This document shows positions 27,839 to 36,487 of a stretch of DNA of 64,000 bases, in pieces (the stretch's first letter is position 1; each line of letters opens with the position of its first letter). Origin of the DNA: Kribbella soli (GTDB taxonomy: Bacteria > Actinomycetota > Actinomycetes > Propionibacteriales > Kribbellaceae); the NCBI RefSeq assembly GCF_004331345.1, contig NZ_SJJZ01000003.1:1302001-1366000 (forward strand). Direction: 5' to 3'. The notes under the pieces are model-generated. The model ran no database searches, was not told the DNA's origin, and was given only the letters and a program-made list of their open reading frames with translations. The translations under genes and the position numbers were made by a program.

Positions 27839-28411
27839 GTGATCGTCAAGGACTGGCACCACCTGGTCGATACCTTCAACGGCGTCGTCCTCCTCACGGT
27901 CGCCGCGGCGCCGTTGGCCGTTCTCGTGGTGTGCGTTCTGGCCCTCCGCCGTATGACGTCAGCACCTTGGCGTACGTCGATTGCCGAAGTCGGCATCGTC
28001 TACGGGACGGTGCCGTGGGTCTGGATGACCATGCTGCCGGGCAGCCACGCCGGCGAAGTGCCCGGTCGGGTCAGCCTGATACCGCTGCGGGACCTGCTCA
28101 CGATGTCGACGGGAGGGATCGTCGGCAACCTGCTGGTATTCGCAGCGCTGGGGTTCTTTGTACCGCTTCGGTTCCCGGCGCTGGCGTCGGTACCGCGGGT
28201 CCTTGCACTCGCGGCGGGCTGCTCGATGCTGGTCGAGATCGCGCAGTACGCGCTGCGGCTCGATCGGGTGTCGTCCGTAGACGACGTACTGCTCAACGCC
28301 GCCGGTGCCGGGCTGGCCGCGTTGGCGTCGCGGCGCTGGTGGCGCAACCCGGAGACATTTCGTCGGCATATCGAAAACCGCATACGGGACGGCAACACCA
28401 CCTCCTCTTGA
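27839..28411 (+). CDS. vanZ: VanZ-like membrane protein
   Basis: A 190-residue protein with about four to five membrane segments and the VanZ-family features (TMLPG after a TM; GNLLVFAALGFFVPLRFP; EIAQYALRLDR followed by SVDDVLLNAAGAGLA). VanZ of Tn1546 gives low-level teicoplanin tolerance by an unknown mechanism. GTG start lies one base after the vanK stop. The last 46 bp also carry the second VanR box. Confidence 0.8.
   Translation: MIVKDWHHLVDTFNGVVLLTVAAAPLAVLVVCVLALRRMTSAPWRTSIAEVGIVYGTVPWVWMTMLPGSHAGEVPGRVSLIPLRDLLTMSTGGIVGNLLVFAALGFFVPLRFPALASVPRVLALAAGCSMLVEIAQYALRLDRVSSVDDVLLNAAGAGLAALASRRWWRNPETFRRHIENRIRDGNTTSS
28366..28388 (+). promoter_or_regulatory. VanR box 2, inside the end of vanZ, before vanH
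   Basis: ATATCGAAAACCGCATACGG matches the core of the perfect dyad before vanY, and the following GGCAACACC also matches. The distance to the ATG (about 33 bp) is the same as at vanY. Both promoters end in TTGACT close to the start codon. This suggests a second VanR-controlled promoter for vanHAX embedded in the vanZ coding sequence. Confidence 0.6.
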
Positions 28412-28420
28412 CTTGGAGGC

Positions 28421-29416
28421 ATGACCTACAGCGAACCGGCTGCGACTGCGGTACGGGGCACCGTCGCGGGCATCACCGTCTTCGGCTGTGAGCCGGACGA
28501 GGCCGCCTTGTTCCGGGAGTTGGCGCCGCGCTTCGGCATCGCTCCGATCATCACCGAGGCGGCGGTCTCCGAGGCTAACCTCGAACTTGCCCTCGGCAGT
28601 CGATGCGTCAGCGTCGGCCACAAGACACGAGTCACGAACTCCACACTGCTCGCCCTCAGCCGGGTCGGCGTCACTTACATCTCCACCAGAAGCGTCGGCT
28701 ACAACCACATCGACGTGCGGTACGCCGAACGCGTCGGCATCTGCGTCGAGAACGTCTCGTACTCGCCCGACAGCGTCGCGGACTACACGATCATGCTGAT
28801 GCTGATGGCGGTGCGGAACATGAAGTCGGTCCTCCGGCGCGCCGACGTACATGACTATCGGTTGAGTGCCACCCGCGGGCGAGAGCTCCGCGACCTGACC
28901 GTCGGGGTCGTCGGAACGGGTCGCATCGGCAGTGCGGTGGTCGACCGGCTGCGCGGTTTCGGGTGCCGGGTGCTTGCCTATGACAAGCATCCCGGAACAC
29001 GTGTTCCGCTCGACGAGCTGTTGCTGCAGAGCGACATCGTGACGCTGCACACGCCGCTCACCGCGGAAACCCATCATTTCCTGGATCGCCGGCGGATCGG
29101 GCAGCTGAAACCCGGCGCGTTCGTGGTCAACACCGGACGCGGAGCGCTCCTCGATACCGGGGCGCTGGTCGCCGCCCTCGAGAGCGGGCGGCTGGGCGGC
29201 GCCGCACTCGACGTACTCGAAGGCGAGGAAGGAATCTTCTACGCCGACCGCCGCGACGAACCCGTCGAGAGCGAACTGCTGCTGCGGCTGCAGAAACTGC
29301 CGAACGTGCTCATCAGCCCGCACACCGCCTACTACACCGACCACGCACTCAGCGACACGGTCGAGAACTCCATCATCAATTGCCTGAACTTCGGAAGCAG
29401 GGAACAGCATGGATAG
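28421..29416 (+). CDS. vanH: VanH D-lactate dehydrogenase
   Basis: A 331-residue NAD-dependent 2-hydroxyacid dehydrogenase. The Rossmann motif GTGRIGS is followed by catalytic Arg in the NTGRGALLD loop, Glu in the EGEEGIFY region and His in SPHTAYYTD. Pyruvate reduction to D-lactate supplies the D-Lac for the ligase. RBS TGGAGG lies just before the ATG. It overlaps vanA by 8 bp. Confidence 0.92.
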   Translation: MTYSEPAATAVRGTVAGITVFGCEPDEAALFRELAPRFGIAPIITEAAVSEANLELALGSRCVSVGHKTRVTNSTLLALSRVGVTYISTRSVGYNHIDVRYAERVGICVENVSYSPDSVADYTIMLMLMAVRNMKSVLRRADVHDYRLSATRGRELRDLTVGVVGTGRIGSAVVDRLRGFGCRVLAYDKHPGTRVPLDELLLQSDIVTLHTPLTAETHHFLDRRRIGQLKPGAFVVNTGRGALLDTGALVAALESGRLGGAALDVLEGEEGIFYADRRDEPVESELLLRLQKLPNVLISPHTAYYTDHALSDTVENSIINCLNFGSREQHG

Positions 29417-30470
29417 GTTGAAGATCGCCGTCCTCTTCGGGGGCATTTCCGAGGAGCACCACATCTCGGTCAAGTCCGCGCAGGAGATCGCGAAGAACCT
29501 CGACCTCGAGAAGTACGAGCCGTTCTACATCGGGATCACGGAGCGCGGCGCCTGGAAACTCTGCGACGGACCCGGACCGGACTGGGAGAACGGCAACTGC
29601 CGTCCGGTGGTCCTGTCACCGGACAGTAGCGTGCAGGGCCTGCTCGTGCTGGAGTCCGATCGGCTGGGTTCGCGGATCAGGCAGGGGCAGTACCGGACGA
29701 TCAACCTGGATCTGGTGTTTCCGGTGCTGCACGGCAAACGTGGCGAGGACGGCGTGATCCAGGGCCTGCTGGAACTTTCCGGTCTCCCCTACGTGGGCTG
29801 CGATCTGCAGAGTTCCCTGCAATGCATCGACAAATCCCTGACCTACACCGTCGCCCGCAGCGCCGGCATCGCGACGCCGAACTTCTGGATCGCCACGGCC
29901 AACCTCGATCCCGAGGAGCTCCTGTATCCCGTCTTCGTGAAGCCGGCCCGTTCGGGTTCGTCCTTCGGCGTCAACAAGGTGTCGAGTAGCGCGGAGCTGC
30001 CGGAAGCACTGGAAACCGCCGGCCAGTACGACTCGAAGGTCCTGATCGAAGAAGCCGTCGTCGGCAGCGAGGTGGGCTGCGCTGTCCTCGGGAACGAACT
30101 GGGCATGATGACCGGCGAACTGGATCGCATCGCGCTGTCGCACGGCTTCTTCAAGATCCACCAGGAGGACTCGCCGGAGAGCGGTTCCGAGAACTCGACG
30201 TTCGTCGTACCCGCCGACATCTCGGAGGAATCGCGCGCGCTCATCCAGGAGACCGCGCAGGCCGTGTACCGCGCGCTGGGATGCGGTGGGCTGGCGCGGG
30301 TCGACATGTTCCTCACCGCTGACGGGAAGGCGGTCCTCAACGAGGTCAACACAATGCCCGGTATGACGTCGTACAGCCGCTATCCCAGGATGATGGCGGC
30401 CGCCGGCGTACCGCTGAGTGAAGTGATCGACCGGCTGGTGTCGGTGACCCTGACCGGGAAGCTCCAGTGA
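29409..30470 (+). CDS. vanA: VanA-type D-Ala:D-Lac ligase
   Basis: A 353-residue ATP-grasp ligase. It has the GGISEEH start, the KSLTYTVARSAGIATPNFW block (in two parts, KSLTY and GIATPNFW) and His241 in FFKIHQE, the counterpart of VanA His244 that favours D-lactate over D-alanine. The final signature is NEVNTMPG. This supports depsipeptide rather than dipeptide synthesis. It sits between vanH and vanX with overlaps on both sides. Confidence 0.93.
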   Translation: MDRLKIAVLFGGISEEHHISVKSAQEIAKNLDLEKYEPFYIGITERGAWKLCDGPGPDWENGNCRPVVLSPDSSVQGLLVLESDRLGSRIRQGQYRTINLDLVFPVLHGKRGEDGVIQGLLELSGLPYVGCDLQSSLQCIDKSLTYTVARSAGIATPNFWIATANLDPEELLYPVFVKPARSGSSFGVNKVSSSAELPEALETAGQYDSKVLIEEAVVGSEVGCAVLGNELGMMTGELDRIALSHGFFKIHQEDSPESGSENSTFVVPADISEESRALIQETAQAVYRALGCGGLARVDMFLTADGKAVLNEVNTMPGMTSYSRYPRMMAAAGVPLSEVIDRLVSVTLTGKLQ

Positions 30471-31075
30471 ACGCAGACTTCGCCTTTGTGGACGAGGTGG
30501 CGTCCGGGATTCGGTGGGATTCCAAGTACGCCACGTGGGACAACTTCACCGGCAAACCGGTGGACGGCTACCTGGTGAACCGCATCGTCGGCACCAAGGC
30601 CCTGTGCGCGGCGCTCGAGAGAGCACGCGAGAAGGCGGAGCCGCTCGGCTTCGGCCTTCTGCTGTGGGACGGTTATCGTCCGCAACGTGCCGTGGACAAC
30701 TTCTTGCGCTGGGCCGAGCAGCCTGAGGACAGGAGGACGAAGCCGCGGCATTATCCGAACATCGACCGTCTTGAGATGTTCGAAAAGGGCTACGTAGCAA
30801 CGAAGTCCGGCCACAGCCGCGGCAGCACCGTCGACCTCACGCTGTACGACCTGTCGACCGGCGAACTGGCTCCGATGGGCGGCAACCACGACCTGATGGA
30901 CTCGATCTCGCACCACGGCGCAACCGGCATCACCTCGCTCGAAGCGCTCAATCGCCAGCACCTCTGCTCCATCATGGAGTCCGCGGGTTTCAGCCGGTGC
31001 GACCACGAATGGTGGCACTACACGTTGCTGGACGAGCCGTACCCGGACACGTACTTCGACTTCCCGATCGCCTGA
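30467..31075 (+). CDS. vanX: VanX D,D-dipeptidase
   Basis: A 202-residue zinc dipeptidase. Zinc ligands His116 (SGHSRG), Asp123 and His184, with catalytic Glu181 in EWWHY, fall at the same residue numbers as in enterococcal VanX. It destroys D-Ala-D-Ala so that D-Ala-D-Lac is used for cell-wall precursors. GTG start overlaps the vanA stop by 4 bp. Confidence 0.94.
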   Translation: MNADFAFVDEVASGIRWDSKYATWDNFTGKPVDGYLVNRIVGTKALCAALERAREKAEPLGFGLLLWDGYRPQRAVDNFLRWAEQPEDRRTKPRHYPNIDRLEMFEKGYVATKSGHSRGSTVDLTLYDLSTGELAPMGGNHDLMDSISHHGATGITSLEALNRQHLCSIMESAGFSRCDHEWWHYTLLDEPYPDTYFDFPIA

Positions 31076-31506
31076 TGGAGATCCGCGAGGCACGCAGTAC
31101 TGACGCTTCCGCCATCAACGAGTTGCTGGACCAGCTGGGCTATCCGCAAGCCGCCGAGGCAACGACGGCGGCGCGGATCCAGAGCTGGTCCGACGACCCC
31201 GCCGGAGCGGTCTACGTCGCCGACACCGACCAGGGCCTGCTAGGCGTCATCGCCGTACACACCTGCCCGTTCTTCGAACGCGACGGCACCTGGGCCCGAA
31301 TCGTAGCCCTGGTCGTCTCCTCCCAGGCTCGCCGCCAAGGCATCGGCGCCCGCCTTGTCGCGGCCGCGGAGTCCTTCGCCACCCACCACGGCTGCCTCCG
31401 CATAGAAGTGACCAGCTCACCCCACCGAACCCAAGCCCACACCTTCTACCAATCCCACAACTACACCATCACCCCGACCCGCTTCCTCCACACCCTCCCC
31501 CACTGA
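31075..31506 (+). CDS. GNAT acetyltransferase coupled to vanX
   Basis: A 143-residue GNAT protein with the acetyl-CoA motif SSQARRQGIGARLV and the end motif FYQSHNY. Its ATG overlaps the vanX TGA by one base, so it is translated from the van mRNA. It is not part of classical van operons. Its substrate is unknown; modification of an antibiotic or a wall precursor is only a guess. Confidence 0.8.
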   Translation: MEIREARSTDASAINELLDQLGYPQAAEATTAARIQSWSDDPAGAVYVADTDQGLLGVIAVHTCPFFERDGTWARIVALVVSSQARRQGIGARLVAAAESFATHHGCLRIEVTSSPHRTQAHTFYQSHNYTITPTRFLHTLPH

Positions 31507-31671
31507 CGATGTGCACTCCCGACAGGTAGAGCACCCCGAGACACCGTACGCGCCCAACACCACCACGCTCAGGTGCACTACCCCACCACCCAACACCACC
31601 TGTCCACCTACATACGGCTGAGATAGGCGGACCTCAACCACGACCACTGAGTTCCGCCGGAGACCACGTGC

Positions 31672-32478
31672 CTACTCGAGCGTCGCTCGCCAACTCTCAA
31701 GGGAGTTCTCGATGTACTTGAGGTCGCGTAGGTATCCGGCGCCGTGTCGCCATGGCTCGGGCTGTTCCCATTGCGCCTGCCAGCCGGGGCGTCCTTCGAA
31801 TGCCCAGATACGCATCGTGTCGTAGGCGGCTTGGACGCGAACGGGGATGGTGTCGAGGAACGTGTGCCACTGATCTTGCGTGCAGCCGTAGGCGTCCCGG
31901 ATTCGCGCTAGTCGTTCGTGCACGGGAGTTGGGCTCGGCCAGCCCATGGGTTCCAGATTCTCGGGCGCGGCCAGTGGGACGAGGGTGTAGGCCAGAGACG
32001 CGAGATCCCACATTCGCGGACCGGGTGCCGCAGTGTCCCAATCTACGAAGGCCACGATCGCGCCGTCTCGGGCTATCAGGTTCCAGGGAGCGGTGTCGTT
32101 GTGGCAGATGACTTCGGGTTCGCCGGCCGGAACAGGTGGCGATTGCCAAGCGCCGGTCGCCGGACTCCAGCCCTCGACGGCGTCGTGGTACCTGCGTAAC
32201 AAGGCGGCCGCGCTGTCGAGCAACGCCGGCTCGAACAGCATCGGACTGGGTGGCCAAGGGGTCTCACCCGACACCTTGGAAAGGATTTCTCGACCGTCCT
32301 GGTCGATACCGAGGAATCGCGGAGCTCCGGCGAAACCGCTGGTTTCGAGATGCTCGAGCAGTTCATGGACAGACGCCGACCAAGGCCGGACCGGACGCCG
32401 GATCGTCTCCCCGATCTGCGAGACCTCATTGATGCCCCCGTCAAGGCGGCGCTCGTCTTCCACAGCCCATGCTCCCAC
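31672..32478 (-). CDS. Aminoglycoside phosphotransferase-like (APH) protein
   Basis: A 268-residue kinase-fold protein with Brenner motif CHNDTAPWNL (catalytic Asp) and DFG-like FVDWDTAAPGP, as in APH/choline kinase proteins. The N-terminus is short, so the P-loop part is reduced. Substrate unknown. The convergent 165 bp before it hold nothing recognisable apart from a short repeat at 31507. Confidence 0.75.
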   Translation of the reverse strand: MGAWAVEDERRLDGGINEVSQIGETIRRPVRPWSASVHELLEHLETSGFAGAPRFLGIDQDGREILSKVSGETPWPPSPMLFEPALLDSAAALLRRYHDAVEGWSPATGAWQSPPVPAGEPEVICHNDTAPWNLIARDGAIVAFVDWDTAAPGPRMWDLASLAYTLVPLAAPENLEPMGWPSPTPVHERLARIRDAYGCTQDQWHTFLDTIPVRVQAAYDTMRIWAFEGRPGWQAQWEQPEPWRHGAGYLRDLKYIENSLESWRATLE

Positions 32479-32619
32479 GCAAGCCCGCCCCCCCGACCAC
32501 GAGCCTCACCCCTACTGGCAGCCGTCTGCCTGAGGCTTCGCGGGTACATGCAAGAAAGCCGGCGGAGGCTCCTAGGGGTGCTGCGGTTTCCTGAGGCTGC
32601 TCAGCGGGGTGGCTCAGTG

Positions 32620-33108
32620 TTACTTGCCGCCGAAGGTCTCTAGTAGGACCTCGCGCTCGGCCTCGGTGAGGTTTGTGTCGATCAGCTTGCTGTGCATGCC
32701 GTGGAAGCGCTCGCCGACCCGGTCGAGGTCGCCTTCCTCGGTGACCGCGAAGAGGGCCGAGGTTCCTGGTGTCACCTCGGTGCGGATCTTGTGCAGTTGC
32801 TCCTTGGTGATCCCGGCGTCCTGCGTCATCTTGCTGATCGCGCCGATCGCGGCCCCGGCCACGCCACCGATCACGGGCACGAAGAAGAGGGCACCGAGGA
32901 GCACTCCCCACAATGCCCCCCACCCGGTTCCGCGCCAGGTTTCCTCGTGGCTCTGCTTGGTGATCGGATGCGATTCATCCTTGGGCCACGAGACGACCGC
33001 GTGATCGAGGACCTTCACCAGCCCATCTGCCTCACAGCCCTTGAGGATCGAGGCAGCGTGCCCAGCTCCACCCGGACTGTCGAACTTCCACACCGTAAAG
33101 GCGGCCAT
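32620..33108 (-). CDS. DUF1269-type stress membrane protein
   Basis: A 162-residue protein with the DUF1269 pattern. An N-terminal ferredoxin-like domain (FTVWKFDSPGGA) is followed by a glycine-rich hydrophobic hairpin (GWGALWGVLLGALFFVPVIGG and a second helix) and an acidic regulatory end. A larger protein with the same C-terminal module is encoded at 47138-48166. General stress association is known for the family but its mechanism is not. Confidence 0.7.
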   Translation of the reverse strand: MAAFTVWKFDSPGGAGHAASILKGCEADGLVKVLDHAVVSWPKDESHPITKQSHEETWRGTGWGALWGVLLGALFFVPVIGGVAGAAIGAISKMTQDAGITKEQLHKIRTEVTPGTSALFAVTEEGDLDRVGERFHGMHSKLIDTNLTEAEREVLLETFGGK

Positions 33109-33294
33109 GGTCCACTCCTTGCCGTCAATGAAACCGAGCGCGGGCGAACACGGTTACTGCGCTGTTCTTGTCCAGTTCGCGGCCGGCGTGACACTCGCCC
33201 ACGCGCCAGCCGCACCCCATCGTCGCCGCCGACAAACGTGGCAACGTCACCCCACGGGGATGAATCTGACAGCCTCGCCCAGTAGTTACCCGGG

Positions 33295-34776
33295 TCAGGC
33301 AGATGGGACTTTGCTCAAGATCTGCGCGGCGTCGTCGTTCTCGGGGTCGAGGTCGATGGCACGTCGGAGGGCGCTCCTTGCCAGATCGAGCTGCCCGTCC
33401 AGCTGATGGGCGCATCCGGTCATCGTCCATGCATCGGAAGAGTCCGGACGTAAGTCGGTCCACATTCGCAGGAGGGGCCAGACCAGGCCTGGGCGGTGCA
33501 GCTCGACCGCTCCCCACGTGGCGTCCACGAACCCCCCGTCGTCGAGGTCGAACTCGGCCGGCTCGACCGCGGCCAGTCGGCGGAACTCCACCTTGGCGGC
33601 GTCCGGACCCGACGTTGTCAGCACCTCGGCGACAGGTCCGACGACCGAGCGCGGGAAGGCACGGAGGTCGGTCATCCCGTCAGGCTTCGCCGAGAGCGGT
33701 ACGTCGGCGAGGGCGATATCGAGCGCCGCCGCGGCGATGTCCGAAGCAGGGATGCTGTTGGAGTTGGCCAGCACGACAACGCCTGTCCGCAGCTCAGGCA
33801 CCAGCACTACCTTCGACCCGAACCCGGGATCCGCGCCGCCGTGGCTCACCGTTCGACACCCGCGGTAGCTGCCCACGAACCAGCTGCGTCCTACCGAATC
33901 CATCCACGGTGGGCGCTCCACCGGCATCACCGGCTGCCACATCTGCTCGACCAGTCCAGGATCCAGTCGCGCCCACTGCCCGTCGGATCCCCCGGCCGGC
34001 TCGAAGTGCGCCACCATCCAGCGACACATCTCGACCACGTTCGAGTGCAAGGTCGAGCTCGGAGCATGGCGCCTGGTGTACGGATACGAGCCCTCGGGCA
34101 CCACCAATGGCATCCCGACGTGCGGTTTGGCGGCCAGGTCCGCAGGCACCTCGCCGCGCAGGAAGGTGCTGTTCCGCATTCCGAGTGGTGCCAGGACCAG
34201 GTCCCGGACGGCGTGCTCGAACGTCTTGCCCGTGACCCTGGCCAGCAACAGCCCGAGAAGCTCGAACCCGGCGTTGGAATAGGAGAATGCCGAGCCTGGC
34301 TCCGACTGCAGCCGCCAGTCCGAGATGCTGCGAGCGAACTCGCTGAGCGCGTCGTCGCCGAGCTGAGGATCGTGCCAGCAGTAGTCGTCGACGTCGGGGA
34401 GTCCGCTCGAGTGGCTCAACAGGTGCCGAGCTGTGACCTCCCCTTCCCGACCGTCGGCGAGCGTGAACTCAGGCACCCACTTGGTGATCGGAGCATCCAG
34501 ATCGAGCACCGGTTCGCCGGCGCCGCGAGCGGTCGCCACGGACACGATCGCGGTCGCGACGAAGGGCTTTGACACCGACGCCAGGTGGAACATCGTCTCG
34601 GGTGTGACCGGCGTACCGGTCCCGACGTCACGGACGCCGAACCCACGCGAGACGACCTTCTCATCGCGCACCACCGCAACGGCAAGGCCTGCCACATCGT
34701 GCGAGTCGACAAAGGCCTCGACCAGTGGCCACAACCCTGTTTCCACATTCCCCCGAAGGCCCGCCCCCACGTCCAT
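33295..34776 (-). CDS. Serine hydrolase of the beta-lactamase/esterase family
   Basis: A 493-residue protein with class C-like motifs: nucleophile SVSK in LASVSKPF, YSN in SYSNAGFELLG and HGG in SHGGADPGFG. The last 100 residues are an extra helical, TPR-like region (SALRRAIDLDPENDDA). No signal peptide is visible, so it is probably cytoplasmic esterase or peptidase and not a secreted beta-lactamase. ATG at 34776 was chosen as the first one before the conserved domain. Confidence 0.8.
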   Translation of the reverse strand: MDVGAGLRGNVETGLWPLVEAFVDSHDVAGLAVAVVRDEKVVSRGFGVRDVGTGTPVTPETMFHLASVSKPFVATAIVSVATARGAGEPVLDLDAPITKWVPEFTLADGREGEVTARHLLSHSSGLPDVDDYCWHDPQLGDDALSEFARSISDWRLQSEPGSAFSYSNAGFELLGLLLARVTGKTFEHAVRDLVLAPLGMRNSTFLRGEVPADLAAKPHVGMPLVVPEGSYPYTRRHAPSSTLHSNVVEMCRWMVAHFEPAGGSDGQWARLDPGLVEQMWQPVMPVERPPWMDSVGRSWFVGSYRGCRTVSHGGADPGFGSKVVLVPELRTGVVVLANSNSIPASDIAAAALDIALADVPLSAKPDGMTDLRAFPRSVVGPVAEVLTTSGPDAAKVEFRRLAAVEPAEFDLDDGGFVDATWGAVELHRPGLVWPLLRMWTDLRPDSSDAWTMTGCAHQLDGQLDLARSALRRAIDLDPENDDAAQILSKVPSA

Positions 34777-34845
34777 GTCTCGACAGTACGCCGTACTGCG
34801 GCGGCCGGAGTCGTAGTTTCCCGACTTGTCTCCCGGGCCATGCAA

Positions 34846-34878
34846 GAGGCCGATCTCCCGAGGTGGGAAACCGGCCTC
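34846..34878. terminator. Orphan copy of the integrase-side terminator hairpin
   Basis: GAGGCC...GGCCTC hairpin with two mismatched pairs. The surroundings, from GCATGCAAGAGGCC-like bases before it to CTGATCTGCTG after it, match the terminator at 39827-39858 that precedes a tRNA-Ala fragment. Here no tRNA fragment follows. It may be the worn outer edge of the accretion zone. Confidence 0.5.
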
Positions 34879-34907
34879 TGATCTGCTGCCGGGCGCGAGT
34901 TCTGCGG

Positions 34908-35855
34908 TCAGAATGTGGCGATCGGGTTGACCGGGCTGCCCGACGTACCGGCGAAGCGGACCGGTGCGACCGCGAGCTGGAAATCCCACTGGCCGAGCTC
35001 GGCAGCTGTCGTCGCGCACGCCTCCAGGTCGCAGTTGTCGAGCAGCCACAGACCCATCGCGACGAGGCTCACGGCGTGCACCGGCATCAACACGTCGTCG
35101 TACCCCGACGGCTGTACGTCCTGAGGAGTGTCAGCGCCGATCAGCGCGACCTCGCGTTCTTGCAGCCACGGCAGGCAGGACGCGTGCCAGCCGGCCTGCG
35201 TAATACCGCCCGCAGCACCGGCCTCGTGTCGGGCGCGGCCGTAGCCGGTCCTCAGGAGTACCGCATCGCCGGATTGCACCCGCACACCCTGGCGGCGCTC
35301 TGCCTCCTCGAGATCCTCGGGGAACACGCCCTCGCCCGGTTCCAGCCACGGCACATCACGGACCTTCGCAACGTCCAGCAGGACGCCACGCGTGACGATC
35401 CCGTTCGCCGCCGCCGTGACGGCAGCCCAGGCCGATCCGGTCGCGGCGTCGACCAACTCGTGTGACCGTCCGTTGTACATCTTGCCGTCCCAGAAGAGAT
35501 GGCACGGCGAGTCGATGTGGGTGATCGTGTTGCCGTGGAAGAAGATGCCGAGCCGCTCGTTCGAGAAACCCCAGCGGCGGTCGTTGTGGAACGCGTCCGG
35601 CATGTTCTCGGCGCCCGGCATCTCGGCGGCGCACGGGCACGCCGTCGTCGACCGCTCCATTTCTTCCGGTACGGCGATCTCCCAGCCGCACGACACGCTC
35701 CGGCCGTGACGCACAGCCCGCGCCGCCGCCAGCCGAACGTCGTCGGTGATGTGGTTCAGAGTGCCGAGCTCGTCGTCGTCGCCCCACCGCCCCCAGTTCG
35801 ACAACGTGTCGAAGTACCCGAGCACCTCGTCCTGCGTGGGTCGCCCTACCGTCAT
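34908..35855 (-). CDS. Cyclase/kynurenine formamidase-like protein
   Basis: A 315-residue protein of the cyclase family (PF04199), with the metal motif FFHGNTITHIDSPCHL, equivalent to HxGTHxDxPxH. Relatives hydrolyse amides or lactones (arylformamidase, isatin hydrolase, polyketide cyclases). ATG at 35855 precedes the conserved domain closely. Its job here is unknown. Confidence 0.8.
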   Translation of the reverse strand: MTVGRPTQDEVLGYFDTLSNWGRWGDDDELGTLNHITDDVRLAAARAVRHGRSVSCGWEIAVPEEMERSTTACPCAAEMPGAENMPDAFHNDRRWGFSNERLGIFFHGNTITHIDSPCHLFWDGKMYNGRSHELVDAATGSAWAAVTAAANGIVTRGVLLDVAKVRDVPWLEPGEGVFPEDLEEAERRQGVRVQSGDAVLLRTGYGRARHEAGAAGGITQAGWHASCLPWLQEREVALIGADTPQDVQPSGYDDVLMPVHAVSLVAMGLWLLDNCDLEACATTAAELGQWDFQLAVAPVRFAGTSGSPVNPIATF

Positions 35856-35971
35856 CCCACCATCAACTCCTCCAAGGCCGCTGAACTGGCATGAAACTAC
35901 ATCGCCAGGCCAACAGCCGGGAGGAGCACGGCCCACCCACGGTGGCGTGACACGCTGGTTAGCATGGGCCG

Positions 35972-36460
35972 ATGCCCGATCAGCCCAGCATTCGCGTCGA
36001 TGTCGCGGCCGCGAGCGATCTCGACGACTTGATTCGCCTTGAGACGCGCCTTTTCGCCGAGGATGCCGGTACCCACGACGCTCTCGTCGACATCAGTTGG
36101 CCAGACCAACATGGGCGAGAAGATTTCATCCGCCTCATGAACAACGAGTCCGCCCTCGTCCTCGTCGCACGGCAGGACGAGATGATCGCCGGACATCTGG
36201 TCGGCTACCTAACAGCGCCGTCGCCAACCCGTTTCGGCCGACGTACTGCCGAGATCCGCAGTCTCTACGTCGACGAACCTGTTCGCTCCACCGGAGTGGG
36301 CCAAGCCATGGTCCGCCACTTCACGACCTGGTCTCGGTCCCAGTCTGCCGCAGCCATCTCCGTCACCGCCTACGCCGCCAACCGGTCCGCCCGCGCGTTC
36401 TACGACAAGCTCGGCTTCATCGAGCAGAGCGTCGTACTTCGCGCCACCCTCGACCAGTAA
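35972..36460 (+). CDS. GNAT N-acetyltransferase
   Basis: A 162-residue GNAT protein with the RSLYVDEPVRSTGVGQAMV acetyl-CoA loop and the terminal NRSARAFYDKLGF motif. Substrate unknown. It is a solitary gene between two minus-strand genes. Confidence 0.85.
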   Translation: MPDQPSIRVDVAAASDLDDLIRLETRLFAEDAGTHDALVDISWPDQHGREDFIRLMNNESALVLVARQDEMIAGHLVGYLTAPSPTRFGRRTAEIRSLYVDEPVRSTGVGQAMVRHFTTWSRSQSAAAISVTAYAANRSARAFYDKLGFIEQSVVLRATLDQ

Positions 36461-36487
36461 GCCGAATTCGGCTCTTGCTCAGATCGG

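Noticed and set aside
33295..34776. Secreted beta-lactamase
   Set aside because: The SxxK/YxN/HGG motifs are present, but there is no signal peptide and there is a long extra C-terminal region; an esterase or peptidase role is more likely.
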